A DNA stretch of 64,000 nt from Desulfovibrio sp. GTDB taxonomy: Bacteria; Desulfobacterota; Desulfovibrionia; Desulfovibrionales; Desulfovibrionaceae. This document shows positions 40,463 to 49,974 of this stretch, piece by piece. Both the position numbers and the translations under genes were made by a program. Location of the stretch: the NCBI GenBank assembly GCA_031288535.1, contig JAITRF010000077.1, positions 1 to 64,000 on the forward strand. The letters are read 5' to 3'. Under the pieces are notes generated by a model. The model did no database searches. It was not told where the DNA came from and saw only the letters and a list, made by a program, of their open reading frames with translations. Position 1 is the stretch's first letter; each line of letters opens with the position of its first letter.

Positions 40463-42202
40463 TCAGGGCTTTGGATTTGACGCCGCCTGGGGTTTGTCGG
40501 CGGGTGTCGGCCCGTTCAGGGCGGATTGGAAAAAAGTCACAAGGAACTGATCTATTTGCCGCGCGATTTTGTTGCGTTCGTCTCCGGAAATGGCGCCGCA
40601 GGCTTCGCCGAGAGAGGCGGCGGTGTCCTGCGAGCAGCGCGCGAACAAGGAGAAGTGATCGGCGCTATCCACGCGCAGGACCTGTGTGGTTGGGGGCAGA
40701 CCGGAAATAAAGGATCGGGAATGCTGCGCCGGGGGATAAAGACGGTCTTTGCCCGCTTCGACCAGCGCGGCGGGAATGTTCACCCTGCGTAGCGCCTCGG
40801 GATTGAACAGCATGCCGCCGGCAGGCGTCAGGAAAGCCAGTGCCCGGATGCTGCGGGGGAACCCCCCGGTTTTGGAGACGGCCGGGAAGGACGCTCTGGA
40901 AAGGGCGCCGGAGTCCGCACTGGTCCGCATCGCGTTTTCTTTTGCGGGGCCAGGCAAATCCGGCTGAGGTATTCTGACGAAACGCCCGCCGCTGTCGGCC
41001 CAGCCGAACAGAGGACCGCCCTGAATATCCAGGATTGGAGACAGAATCGGGCCGAACCCTTTGTCGTCGTCCGGTTCGGCGGGCGGTTCCAAAAGCTCTG
41101 TGGAAATAACCGGGGACGGTTCAGGAAAAGTTTCTTCTTCTTCGCCCCAATTGAGCAGCCATTTCCACCAGGGTCGTTTTTTGGGCATTTCCCCGGCGGA
41201 CAGGGAAGGGGATTCGCGCTTCGTCTCCGCCGTGGGCGCATTGGCGCTCTCCGCCATATACCGGGCGGGATTGGGAGTAAAGATATCTCTGCCTTTTTTT
41301 TCCGCCAGTTCAAGCATGGCCGCAGGCATGCGGGCGAGGCGTTTCGCCGCCCAAGGCGAACAGAAGCCTTCCTCCGGGGACTTGTCCGCGCAGTAGCCTT
41401 CGAGAAACGAAAAATCAGGCAGGAGTCCGAGAAGCTGCAAGACGCTGATGCTGCCGAAGCCGACGCCCATGAGGCCTATGCGGGATGTGTCCGCACAGGG
41501 TCCTATTTCCTGGTTCTCCAGAACGGTTTCCAGGGCGCGGAGCAGGGCGCGCGGCCTTTCCGCAAGCAGCTTTGCCGTATATATGCCGTAGCTTTCCGCC
41601 TGACTGTCCCCGGTGTGGGTCGGGGAAATAACGATTATGCCGGAGCGGGCCAGGGCTACGGCCAGATCGCTGTTGGCGAAGCGGCTGCCCGCCGTGTCAT
41701 GGGAAACAAGCACTACCGGATAAGAACCGGGTACGATTCGGCCGCGCTTGGCCGCGTTGATTACCCAGCCTTCCTGGACAAATTCGACGGGCGTGGCGCG
41801 CCCGGGATACCAGACGGAAAAATCGAAGCGTTCCTGCGTCTCCGGGTCCCATACCCCGAAACTGCGCATGACGGCAGTGTAGTTTTCCGCTCCGGAAGCG
41901 CTTTGCGCCGGTGCGGGCGTAGCAAAGATCCCAAGCAGGACCGCAAGACAGAGACGGAAAAAGGGGCCGCGCAGGGCTGCGCCGCGTGCAGGCGCGGGAC
42001 GCGTAAAACGATCCGGGAAGGAGTAATGCCAAGTTGCGGCCAATAGGGAGAAAATTGGTATCGACTGCAGGCAAAGCCGGCAGTCCGCCGCGAAGGCGCT
42101 GGCGGCATTGACTGCCGCTGTAAAGCGCCGGAGCGGGCGTGCCTTTCCGCGTTCAAATCCGTTTGGATGCGGCTTGGTATAAGGCGGGACTGGAGAGGGC
42201 AT
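40463..42202 (-). CDS. Predicted secreted alpha/beta hydrolase; 5' end read through a family B repeat, start uncertain
   Basis: LCLAVLLGIFATPAPAQSASGAENYTAVMRSFGVWDPETQERFDFSVWYP...YPVVLVSHDTAGSRF...IGLMGVGFGSISVLQLLG. Confidence 0.72.
   Translation of the reverse strand: MPSPVPPYTKPHPNGFERGKARPLRRFTAAVNAASAFAADCRLCLQSIPIFSLLAATWHYSFPDRFTRPAPARGAALRGPFFRLCLAVLLGIFATPAPAQSASGAENYTAVMRSFGVWDPETQERFDFSVWYPGRATPVEFVQEGWVINAAKRGRIVPGSYPVVLVSHDTAGSRFANSDLAVALARSGIIVISPTHTGDSQAESYGIYTAKLLAERPRALLRALETVLENQEIGPCADTSRIGLMGVGFGSISVLQLLGLLPDFSFLEGYCADKSPEEGFCSPWAAKRLARMPAAMLELAEKKGRDIFTPNPARYMAESANAPTAETKRESPSLSAGEMPKKRPWWKWLLNWGEEEETFPEPSPVISTELLEPPAEPDDDKGFGPILSPILDIQGGPLFGWADSGGRFVRIPQPDLPGPAKENAMRTSADSGALSRASFPAVSKTGGFPRSIRALAFLTPAGGMLFNPEALRRVNIPAALVEAGKDRLYPPAQHSRSFISGLPPTTQVLRVDSADHFSLFARCSQDTAASLGEACGAISGDERNKIARQIDQFLVTFFQSALNGPTPADKPQAASNPKP
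42031..42180 (+). repeat. Family B palindromic repeat, copy B2 (150 bp)
   Basis: Colinear with 11391-11540 over the full 150 bp. Confidence 0.85.
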
Positions 42203-42308
42203 GTGGGGAAGAGTAGCGCAAGTGCGCGACGCGGGCAAGAGCCGCGCGGCAAAAGCCGCAACGGAAGGAATGCCCGGTACCCTGTGCACATTTTCCGGCA
42301 TCGACGAA

Positions 42309-42704
42309 TCAGATTTTTTCCAGGAGCTTTTCCAGGTATGGGGAGCTTGGGGCGTCCGCAGCCGATGCCGCATCCGGCGACTTTTTCTCCTCCGTTTTGC
42401 GCACGCGAGCAAGCATAAGCTTCAAACGCCGCATTTTTCCATAGGCGCGCCGCTCTTCGGGGGCGCCGGCAAGCAGGTCGTCCATGCGCGCCAATGCGCC
42501 GGGGGGGATTTTGTCTTCCAGATGAGAACTGTTGCGCAGAATGGTGTAGGCCATGCGCATTTCCGCAGGTAGATGAGAAAGGTCTTCCAGAACAAGGGGT
42601 TTGCCTGTTCCGGGGATGTTTTCGAATTTGCCCTCGGCTATGGCCTCCTCAATTTTTTTCTCCGCGACGAGGGCGATTGCCGTAAGCAGGTCAACGGAGG
42701 TCAT
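42309..42704 (-). CDS. DUF1992 (DnaJ homologue subfamily C member 28-like) protein
   Basis: AEKKIEEAIAEGKFENIPGTGKPLVLEDLSHLPAEMRMAYTILRN. Confidence 0.9.
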   Translation of the reverse strand: MTSVDLLTAIALVAEKKIEEAIAEGKFENIPGTGKPLVLEDLSHLPAEMRMAYTILRNSSHLEDKIPPGALARMDDLLAGAPEERRAYGKMRRLKLMLARVRKTEEKKSPDAASAADAPSSPYLEKLLEKI

Positions 42705-43315
42705 TTCAGTTCTGCTTGCGCCTTTTCCTTCAGGTCCGGATCGGCCTGCGGCAACCCGATGAGGATGTTCAGCAGTTCTATTGCCCTGTTTCTGTTGTCC
42801 ATCGAATACTTGTAGATGATCGCCAGGTTGTAGAGCGTGTCGGGGTCTGTTTGATTTTTTAGCGTATCCTCAAGAATTTCCGTAGCTTCCGCATTTCGTC
42901 CTTGACGGTGCAGAACCAGACCCAAGAGGCGCCTGGGGCGGGGATCGCTAGGGCGGCCCAGTATTGAGCGGTTCAGGAAGATTTCCGCGCGTACCCAGTC
43001 AGCGCCGGATATAAAAATTTCTGCTATCTTGCCCAAGGTATCGGGGTCATTGGGGTTCTCCCGCAGAGAGCGCATGAGATCGCCTATTTCCGCGGCCTGC
43101 GCCTCGGTCAGTTCCCGCAGGGCAGGCATTCCCGGCGCGGGCGCCGCTCGATTTTCCGAGGCCTCGCCCTGGGTGTTTGCTCCGTCCCGCCTCGCTCCCG
43201 GCGCGAGTTTTTCCCCGTCCGTGGTGTCCTTTATGGAAAAGACGAGCATGGCCGCTAGAGCCAGCAGGAGCGGGAACAGAATAAAATAGGGCGCGACGCC
43301 TCTGCCGGAATTCAT
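42701..43315 (-). CDS. TPR protein, likely cytochrome c biogenesis associated
   Basis: Single TM then TPR-like helices; lies in a ccm-like operon. Confidence 0.7.
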   Translation of the reverse strand: MNSGRGVAPYFILFPLLLALAAMLVFSIKDTTDGEKLAPGARRDGANTQGEASENRAAPAPGMPALRELTEAQAAEIGDLMRSLRENPNDPDTLGKIAEIFISGADWVRAEIFLNRSILGRPSDPRPRRLLGLVLHRQGRNAEATEILEDTLKNQTDPDTLYNLAIIYKYSMDNRNRAIELLNILIGLPQADPDLKEKAQAELK

Positions 43316-43443
43316 TCCTTTTCCTCCAGGCGGCTTATGCGTCCGGATAAAAGGGTCTGCCTGCGCGCCAGCAGGCAGAGATAGAGGCCCAGTCCTATCC
43401 AGACGACAAGGCCCGCACACATGATCCATTGATAACTATCCAT
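43312..43443 (-). CDS. CcmD-like small membrane protein (43 aa)
   Basis: MDSYQWIMCAGLVVWIGLGLYLCLLARRQTLLSGRISRLEEKE; stop overlaps the next ATG. Below the ORF-track size cutoff. Confidence 0.75.
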   Translation of the reverse strand: MDSYQWIMCAGLVVWIGLGLYLCLLARRQTLLSGRISRLEEKE

Positions 43444-43458
43444 ATAGGTCTCGAATTG

Positions 43459-44157
43459 TTAATGCCCGCCGCCATAAAGTTTCCGGGCCAGCAAGGTTTC
43501 AAGACGGCGTTCGTCCAGAGCCGCTTGCACACGCAAGCCGATCAGGGCCGCCCACAAAATGGCGAAAGAGACGATGCATGCCGCGAGTGTCAGCTTCATT
43601 TCCGCTTCAAGACTGATTGAGGGCGGATGAACGTAGCTCCAGAGTCGGGCTGAGAGAAATACCAGGGGCACATCCAGAAAGGCGGCCACACCTATTACGG
43701 CGCAGATCTTCGCCTTGCGGCGCAAGGAGATGTCAAGGCCGCGCACGACGAGATACCCGGAATATACAAAACACATCACCAGGGTGGTAGTCAGGCGGGC
43801 ATCCCAAGTCCACCATACCCCCCAAGAGGCCTTGGCCCAGATGGATCCGGAAATTATGGACAGGACCGCGAAAACCAGGCTTACTTCCGCGCAGGCCCCG
43901 GCGAGGTCGTCCCAGAAGTCTTTTTCAGTGCGTAGATAGACGAGGCTGGCGGCAAAGGTCAGGAAGAATCCGCCCAGCGCCCACCAGGCCAAGGGCATAT
44001 GCAGGTAAAAAATTTTCTGGGGCAGGCCGAGGGTGCTTTCTTTGGGCGCATAAACAAAGATCAGCGCCCAACTGACGGCGAGGGCGAGTCCCCCGGCCAG
44101 GGCCAGGGGCGGGATGAAGGAAAAATTCTTGGGCTTTACGTGGAGCCTTGTCCGCAT
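43459..44157 (-). CDS. ccmC: Heme exporter/cytochrome c biogenesis protein CcmC
   Basis: LPQKIFYLHMPLAWWALGGFFLTFAAS...SGSIWAKASWGVWWTWDARLTTTLVMCFVYSGYL. Confidence 0.92.
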   Translation of the reverse strand: MRTRLHVKPKNFSFIPPLALAGGLALAVSWALIFVYAPKESTLGLPQKIFYLHMPLAWWALGGFFLTFAASLVYLRTEKDFWDDLAGACAEVSLVFAVLSIISGSIWAKASWGVWWTWDARLTTTLVMCFVYSGYLVVRGLDISLRRKAKICAVIGVAAFLDVPLVFLSARLWSYVHPPSISLEAEMKLTLAACIVSFAILWAALIGLRVQAALDERRLETLLARKLYGGGH

Positions 44158-44367
44158 CTGTCGTCCATCCTATTCAATGTCAACCCTCTCTAATTTTTTC
44201 GCAAAATATCAGGTTCTGGCCGGAACGCAATTCCGGGGCGCAGGCCTGGAGGATTTTTTCTTCAACAAAAAAATTTTACTGCGCTGGCTGCGGCAATGCC
44301 GATTCGAAAGCCGCCGCAACACGGCAGGATGCCTGGCTTGCGGTGCTGGACCACTTGCCCGGCCGAG

Positions 44368-46377
44368 TCAGAGCAAGCCTGTATCCCAGTTGAAGTTGCC
44401 CGGTCGGGGGCGGTTGCCCGGGTTTTGCGGCGCGCGCTCCTCTATATGGATGAAAGCCAGGTAGCCGGCTTCTTCCAGCAAGCTTCTCCTGGCGGACAGG
44501 TCCAAAGGCCAGACCGGGTATATCCAGGCGTTTTCCCCGTAGCGGCGCAGGAAAAACTCTTCGCCGCCGGGGCTTGAGAAGGCAAGGCCGGTCCGGACGT
44601 TTTCGGTTTTTCGCCTGCTGATGCCCACTGGCCAGAGGCCGGAGAGCACGATTCCCAAGGGAAGAGGGCTTTGTTTCGGAAGAGACAGCAGGTCGTCCCG
44701 ACCCAGCTCCGGGCTTGCGATTGCGGAGGAAAAGCCCAGTTTCCGCATGGCTTCGAGGGCGTAAGCATTGGCCAGGTTACAGAAGGGTCCGGCGCAGAGA
44801 TCCAGGTTTTCGGGTTTGGAAAAGAAGGCGATTTGCCAGGGGCTGTTGCAGACAATGCGTTTGCCGCCGTCCCGGATCAGGGCGTTGAGCATCCGCTGCC
44901 ATTGCTTTTCCTCGTCCGGCCAGACCACCGGCGGCAGCCACCAGGAGATGCGGGAATAAAGGGTGCGGGAGACGGCGCGCAAGGCTTTTTGCGAGAGCCA
45001 CAAGCCCTGAAGCGCGCCCGCTTCCCGGCCTTGTTTCCCTCTGCGCCCGTCGGGCAGGGAGGAGCACAGAAAGATATCTACTTTGCGGGCTTTGCCGCCG
45101 AAAGGTCGGGGTTTTGGGGGCGCGCATGGCGTCTCTGCATTTTCCGGGCGGATTTTGCCCAGCTTGCGTTGCCATTGCGCTATACCCGCTTCAGCCTCGG
45201 GCGTGCGACGATCTATGAGCAGGACGGGAACGCCGGCTTTAGGACGCTTGTTTTTCGGCAGGCGCAGGACGAGAGCCAGACCCTGCGCGGCCGGGACGTT
45301 CAGGGCTATCGTACAGTGCCAGGGTTCGTCCTCGCGGCCTATGCGCAAGTAGTCCCCGGGCAAAAGGGGCAGGCGGGGCAGCAACTCGCAGGCGCCCTCA
45401 CTGTTTATGCGGATTTTGCCGCATATAAGCCCGGAGCCTCCTTCCCGCTCCTCCGAGGCCTCGGTCTGTTGCGCGTCCCTGTCTGTAAACAGGGCGCGCG
45501 AGCTGGCGCGTCCGAGGGCCGTATTGATGAGACGCAGGGCCTCTTTTCCTGCTTCCGGTTTGTCCGCTTCATCGCGTAGTAGCCTGTAAGCCTTGGTCAC
45601 ATGATAGACGTAGTGCGGACCCTTTTTTCTGCCTTCGATTTTCCAGGCCCGGATGCGCGACAGAGGCAAAAGCCCGCGCGTCAGGACATCTAAGGAAAGA
45701 TCCAGGCTTGAGAAGAAACGCCCCCGGCGTCCGCTTTGGGCATACATGCGGCGGCAGGGCTGTACGCAACGTCCGCGCAGCCCGCTTTTGCCGCCCATGT
45801 AGCTGGACCACCAGCAACGGCCGGATACGCAAAAGCAAAGGGCGCCGTGCACGAAAACTTCCAGGTCCAGACCTTCCGGGCAGTCGGCGTCAAGTGTTTG
45901 CAGTTCGGGAAAAGTCAACTCGCGCGGCAGGATAACCCTGTCCGCGCCCAAGGTCTTCGCAGCCGCGAAGGCGGTCCGGTGCGTGGCGTTGCCCAGGGTG
46001 GAGAGGTGCAACTCGCCGGCAAACCCGGCATTTTTGGCCAGGACTGGCAGGGAAGGGTCCTGGAAGATCAGGGCGTCCGGAGCTGACCCGCCGCACAGGC
46101 GCCGGATCAGGCTGAACACCTTGGGCGGTTCTGCCGGCTTGACCATGGTGTTTAAGGCCACATATACGCGTCTGCCTTGGGAATGTGCCGTGTCCAGCAG
46201 GGAGAGCAGGGCGGAACTGGAAAAGTTTTCCGCCTCCATGCGCGCTGAAAAGTGTTTGAGGCCGAGATAGACGGCATCCGCGCCGGCGGCGAAGGCGGCG
46301 AGGGCGGAGCGCAGGTCCCCTGCCGGGGCGAGTATCTCCGGGCCCCGGGTTGTTGCGATCAAAATATTGTCTGACAT
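44368..46377 (-). CDS. U32-family peptidase
   Basis: PEILAPAGDLRSALAAFAAGADAVYLGLKHFSAR...EVFVHGALCFCVSGRCWWSSYMGGKSGLRGRCVQPCRR. Confidence 0.93.
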   Translation of the reverse strand: MSDNILIATTRGPEILAPAGDLRSALAAFAAGADAVYLGLKHFSARMEAENFSSSALLSLLDTAHSQGRRVYVALNTMVKPAEPPKVFSLIRRLCGGSAPDALIFQDPSLPVLAKNAGFAGELHLSTLGNATHRTAFAAAKTLGADRVILPRELTFPELQTLDADCPEGLDLEVFVHGALCFCVSGRCWWSSYMGGKSGLRGRCVQPCRRMYAQSGRRGRFFSSLDLSLDVLTRGLLPLSRIRAWKIEGRKKGPHYVYHVTKAYRLLRDEADKPEAGKEALRLINTALGRASSRALFTDRDAQQTEASEEREGGSGLICGKIRINSEGACELLPRLPLLPGDYLRIGREDEPWHCTIALNVPAAQGLALVLRLPKNKRPKAGVPVLLIDRRTPEAEAGIAQWQRKLGKIRPENAETPCAPPKPRPFGGKARKVDIFLCSSLPDGRRGKQGREAGALQGLWLSQKALRAVSRTLYSRISWWLPPVVWPDEEKQWQRMLNALIRDGGKRIVCNSPWQIAFFSKPENLDLCAGPFCNLANAYALEAMRKLGFSSAIASPELGRDDLLSLPKQSPLPLGIVLSGLWPVGISRRKTENVRTGLAFSSPGGEEFFLRRYGENAWIYPVWPLDLSARRSLLEEAGYLAFIHIEERAPQNPGNRPRPGNFNWDTGLL

Positions 46378-46404
46378 CAGGACGACAGAATTTTTTCTGA
46401 ACGG

Positions 46405-47115
46405 TTATGTAAACGCGGCCTTCCGCGTTGACGTTTCACAGTACAATTCAAAGTGGTTTTTCCGGTAATACAACAGGCCCTCCGCTTTCAGCCGGGAGAG
46501 TTCGGCGGACATCGCGCTTCGCTCGACTGAGAGGAAGTCCGCCAATTCCTGCCTGTTGAAAGGTATGTCAAATTTGTTCGCGCCGGAGCGGACCGCCTGT
46601 TCGGAGAGATAAGAGAGCAGCTTTTCGCGGGTGTTGCGTTGCGTAAGGTGCTGCAGTTTGGAGATCAGCGAGATGTTTTTGCCCGCGATTACCCGCAGCA
46701 TGTTCTCTATCAGGCGGGTGTGGAACCCGCAAGCGCTGGAGCAGGTCAGCAAGATGCGCCGGTAGTCCAGCAGCAGTATCTCGCATTCCTCGTTCGCGAC
46801 GACGCTGACTGGAAGAGTCCGGGATTCGGCATTACAGGGTCGGGCGGCGCAGGAAAACGCCTCCGCGAACAGCTCTCCGCTTCCGGCGCGGGTGATGATG
46901 CTGCGGTTGCCCCAGTAGTCTTCCCGGATTATGTCGACGTTGCCGGACACTACCACTCCCACGGCGGCGGCGTCATCGTTTTCGACATAGACGTATTCAC
47001 CCTTGGCGAAGGATTTTTTCCGCGGCGACAGGCAGACGAACATTGCGTCAAGTTCGTCCGCGTCGATTCCCGCAAACAACGGACAAGACTTCAAAACCGA
47101 TGGACAATTTTTCAA
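46405..47115 (-). CDS. Crp/Fnr-family transcriptional regulator
   Basis: cNMP-binding-like N-terminus; HTH FNRQELADFLSVERSAMSAELSRLKAEGLL. Confidence 0.9.
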   Translation of the reverse strand: MKNCPSVLKSCPLFAGIDADELDAMFVCLSPRKKSFAKGEYVYVENDDAAAVGVVVSGNVDIIREDYWGNRSIITRAGSGELFAEAFSCAARPCNAESRTLPVSVVANEECEILLLDYRRILLTCSSACGFHTRLIENMLRVIAGKNISLISKLQHLTQRNTREKLLSYLSEQAVRSGANKFDIPFNRQELADFLSVERSAMSAELSRLKAEGLLYYRKNHFELYCETSTRKAAFT

Positions 47116-47373
47116 GGTTTCCCCGATTCTGTTGGAAATACAACCGATTTTCCGCTTTTATCGTACTATTGTCAAAGCATAAAATCAAAGGGCAGGGCTG
47201 ATGCATCTTATTGCGTCAGTCTTTCGGCGATGCGCAAGCATCACCCGGCCGCAGGCTTCGTATGGAGCAAGGTGGCTTTGCCGCCGTGAATCTCAAAGAC
47301 ATATATCATAATATGCTGGGTGAACAATATAAAATTTCAGATGCTTCAGCACTGAAGCAAAGGAGAAATTGCC

Positions 47374-47988
47374 GTGACCAGAAGGATCATTAGCATCGAC
47401 GAGAGCAGGTGCAACGGCTGCGGGCTGTGTGTGAAGGCCTGCCACGAAGGCGCGCTGGGAATCGTGCAGGGCAAGGCGCGGTTGTTGCGGGAGGACTACT
47501 GCGACGGGTTTGGCGACTGTCTGCCGGAATGTCCCGAAGGCGCGATTTTTTTCGAGGAGCGTGAGGCAAAACCATACGATGCGCAGGCGGTTGCGGCGAT
47601 GTCAGGAGGAATGAACCACTCCGGCCCGCCATTTAAAAATTTTCCCATTCAGCTCAAGCTGGTGCAGTCGACCGCGCCGCGCTTTTTTGAGTGCGGTCTG
47701 CTGGTGGCAGCCGACTGCACGGCCTTTGTCTGCGATGACTTCAAACGCAGTTTATCGGCCGGCAAGGCGCTTGCGATCGGCTGCCCCAAACTGGATGCAA
47801 CCGACTATTCCGGTAAGCTGGCGGAAATAATTCGCGCAAACGCGGTGAAATCGGTGACGGTCGCAAAAATGGAGGTGCCGTGCTGCGGCGGTTTGGCGCG
47901 AATGGCTGAAATGGCGATTGCCGGATCAGGCGCTGACGTTTTGCTTGAAGTGATCACCGTAACAGTCGAAGGTAAACTACAATCGTAA
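47374..47988 (+). CDS. 4Fe-4S ferredoxin-type protein
   Basis: RIISIDESRCNGCGLCVKACHEGALGI; C-terminal VPCCGGLARMAEMAI. Confidence 0.88.
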   Translation: MTRRIISIDESRCNGCGLCVKACHEGALGIVQGKARLLREDYCDGFGDCLPECPEGAIFFEEREAKPYDAQAVAAMSGGMNHSGPPFKNFPIQLKLVQSTAPRFFECGLLVAADCTAFVCDDFKRSLSAGKALAIGCPKLDATDYSGKLAEIIRANAVKSVTVAKMEVPCCGGLARMAEMAIAGSGADVLLEVITVTVEGKLQS

Positions 47989-48042
47989 AATACAGCCGAT
48001 TTGTATGCCGCCAGAGTAGTTCAATTTCCAGATGCAGATTGC

Positions 48043-48076
48043 CGCATCCAAGCCTGTTTGAATGCAACTTGATATA
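48043..48076 (+). repeat. Family B 3'-end fragment, copy B4
   Basis: gcatccaagcctgtttgaatgcaacttgatata resembles gcattcaaacccgtttgaatgcaagttggtatta. Confidence 0.5.
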
Positions 48077-48291
48077 AGATCAACTCTCCGGAGACGATCG
48101 GGAAACAATTCAGAACAATCGAATGAGTTCTACAATATATTGAAATTACAGAAGAAAATTTTACACCGACAAGTCGCGGTAAACAATTTCAGCAAGTTAT
48201 AGTTGCTCACTCGATTGCCCCGGGAAAGAATTGCCCCTTTATTGACAAGCGGCGTGCTATCCGTGATTATGGCCCAAGCGGAGACAGGCAT

Positions 48292-48978
48292 ATGAAGATC
48301 GCCGAAGATATTTATTTTTATGAAGAGACTTCAGCGGGTACGGGTTTCAGCGCCAACGCCATTGTGATTGACGGCGACCCCAAGCTCATCATCGACCCCG
48401 GTTCTAAGGGGCATCTGCCGCTTCTTGTCAAACGCATGGCAGCCGACGGTCTGGATGTGTCCGCCCGGGATCTGGCTTTTTTTACGCACAGTCATCCCGA
48501 TCACCTGGGGGCTGGGCGGGCTTTGGCGGATGAATTTAAGGTGTGTTTGGCCATGCACAGGCTGGAAATCGATTTTCTCCGGGGCGGAGGATTGTCTTTC
48601 TGGGGGAGTTTTCCCTTTTCCGAAAAGGAATTCATGGTGCTGGAGCAAGGAGAATTTTCTTTCGGCAGCCACGATTTTTATCTCCACCACACTCCGGGGC
48701 ACAGTCCCGGAAGCCTTACCCTGCACTGGCCGGGAGCGAAATTGCTGGTTACCGGCGACGTGTATTTTTCCGGCACCTTTGGGGCGACAAACCTGCCGGG
48801 CGGAGACGAACGGGATATGTTCCGGACTCTGGAACGTTTGGAGGCGCTTACGGATGTGGATCTGGCGCTTTGCGGTCATGGCCCGGCTGTTGTCGGGCGG
48901 GGGGCAGTTCGGGAAAATTACCGGCTGCTCGCGCGCGAAGTGTCCATGAAGAAGGCCGGCACCTGGACCGGCTCATGA
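48292..48978 (+). CDS. MBL-fold metallo-hydrolase
   Basis: FFTHSHPDHLGAGRAL; HHTPGHSPGSLTLHWPGAKLLVTGDVYF. Confidence 0.9.
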   Translation: MKIAEDIYFYEETSAGTGFSANAIVIDGDPKLIIDPGSKGHLPLLVKRMAADGLDVSARDLAFFTHSHPDHLGAGRALADEFKVCLAMHRLEIDFLRGGGLSFWGSFPFSEKEFMVLEQGEFSFGSHDFYLHHTPGHSPGSLTLHWPGAKLLVTGDVYFSGTFGATNLPGGDERDMFRTLERLEALTDVDLALCGHGPAVVGRGAVRENYRLLAREVSMKKAGTWTGS

Positions 48979-49071
48979 ACGCGCCGTCCCGGACCCGGCG
49001 TGTTGCCGCGACTGCGGGATAATCCTGACCTTTTGCGCGATGGGAGGAAGCCTGATTGCGCAAAAAAAAAC

Positions 49072-49974
49072 ATGAACACAGCAAGCATGACCATGTGTGG
49101 CGCTTCGCCGGCGCAGACTGACACCGGCCTGGTTCCGAGCGATGGCGCCTTGGTCCGGCTGAAGGTTTTGGACATCGCCGAACTCGGGCGGGGCGGTCCG
49201 GATTTGTTTGTCCTGCGCCTGTCACCGCCCGGATGGGAAACCCCCTTGCCCGGACGCTTCCTCATGTTGCGTGCGGCCGCTACGGGCAGGGAATATCTCT
49301 GCGCTCGCCCCTTTTCGATCTGCCGGATAAATGACGAGGCCCTGGTCGTGTTTTTTCAGGTGCGGGGCAAGGCGACACGCGATTTCGCGGCGCTAAAACC
49401 CGGCGATCCGGTGGATGTATGGGGACCGCTCGGCAATTCCCTGCCTGTTGATTCGTGCCGTCCGGTGCTCGCCCTGGCCGGAGGCATGGGTATCGCGCCC
49501 TTTGTCAATTATGTGGATCAGCACCCGGCGCCTGGCAACATAAGCCTGGAATTCGGCCATCGTCTCCCCTTGGAATGTTATCCGTTGCGCTATATTGAGG
49601 GTAAATGCCGTATAAGGACCCACCATGAAAAAAACGACGGAGATCGTGCCGTTTTCAGCGCGCTAGTTGAAGAACGCATCCGGGAGTTTGCCTTGTCCGG
49701 AATAATTCTGGCCTGTGGTCCCGGCGCGTTTTTGCGTTTGGTCCGCGAGCTTGCTCTCAAGTACCGGGCCGAGGCCTGGCTGAGCCTTGAAACGCGCATG
49801 GCCTGCGGGATCGGGGCCTGCCTGGGCTGCGCGGTAAAAGCTCTTTTGCCCGCGGAGGCTTTTGCCGCGCCTGCGCAGGTCCTTGCTGCCCCCCCCTCCA
49901 GAGGAGACCGGGAGCATTTTGTTCAGACTTGTCTCTGTGGTCCGAATTTCCGCGCGGACAGGGTGTTGTTGTGA
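49072..49974 (+). CDS. pyrK: Dihydroorotate dehydrogenase electron transfer subunit
   Basis: FAD/NAD ferredoxin reductase-like fold; 2Fe-2S region LETRMACGIGACLGCAVKA...HFVQTCLCGPNF. Confidence 0.88.
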   Translation: MNTASMTMCGASPAQTDTGLVPSDGALVRLKVLDIAELGRGGPDLFVLRLSPPGWETPLPGRFLMLRAAATGREYLCARPFSICRINDEALVVFFQVRGKATRDFAALKPGDPVDVWGPLGNSLPVDSCRPVLALAGGMGIAPFVNYVDQHPAPGNISLEFGHRLPLECYPLRYIEGKCRIRTHHEKNDGDRAVFSALVEERIREFALSGIILACGPGAFLRLVRELALKYRAEAWLSLETRMACGIGACLGCAVKALLPAEAFAAPAQVLAAPPSRGDREHFVQTCLCGPNFRADRVLL

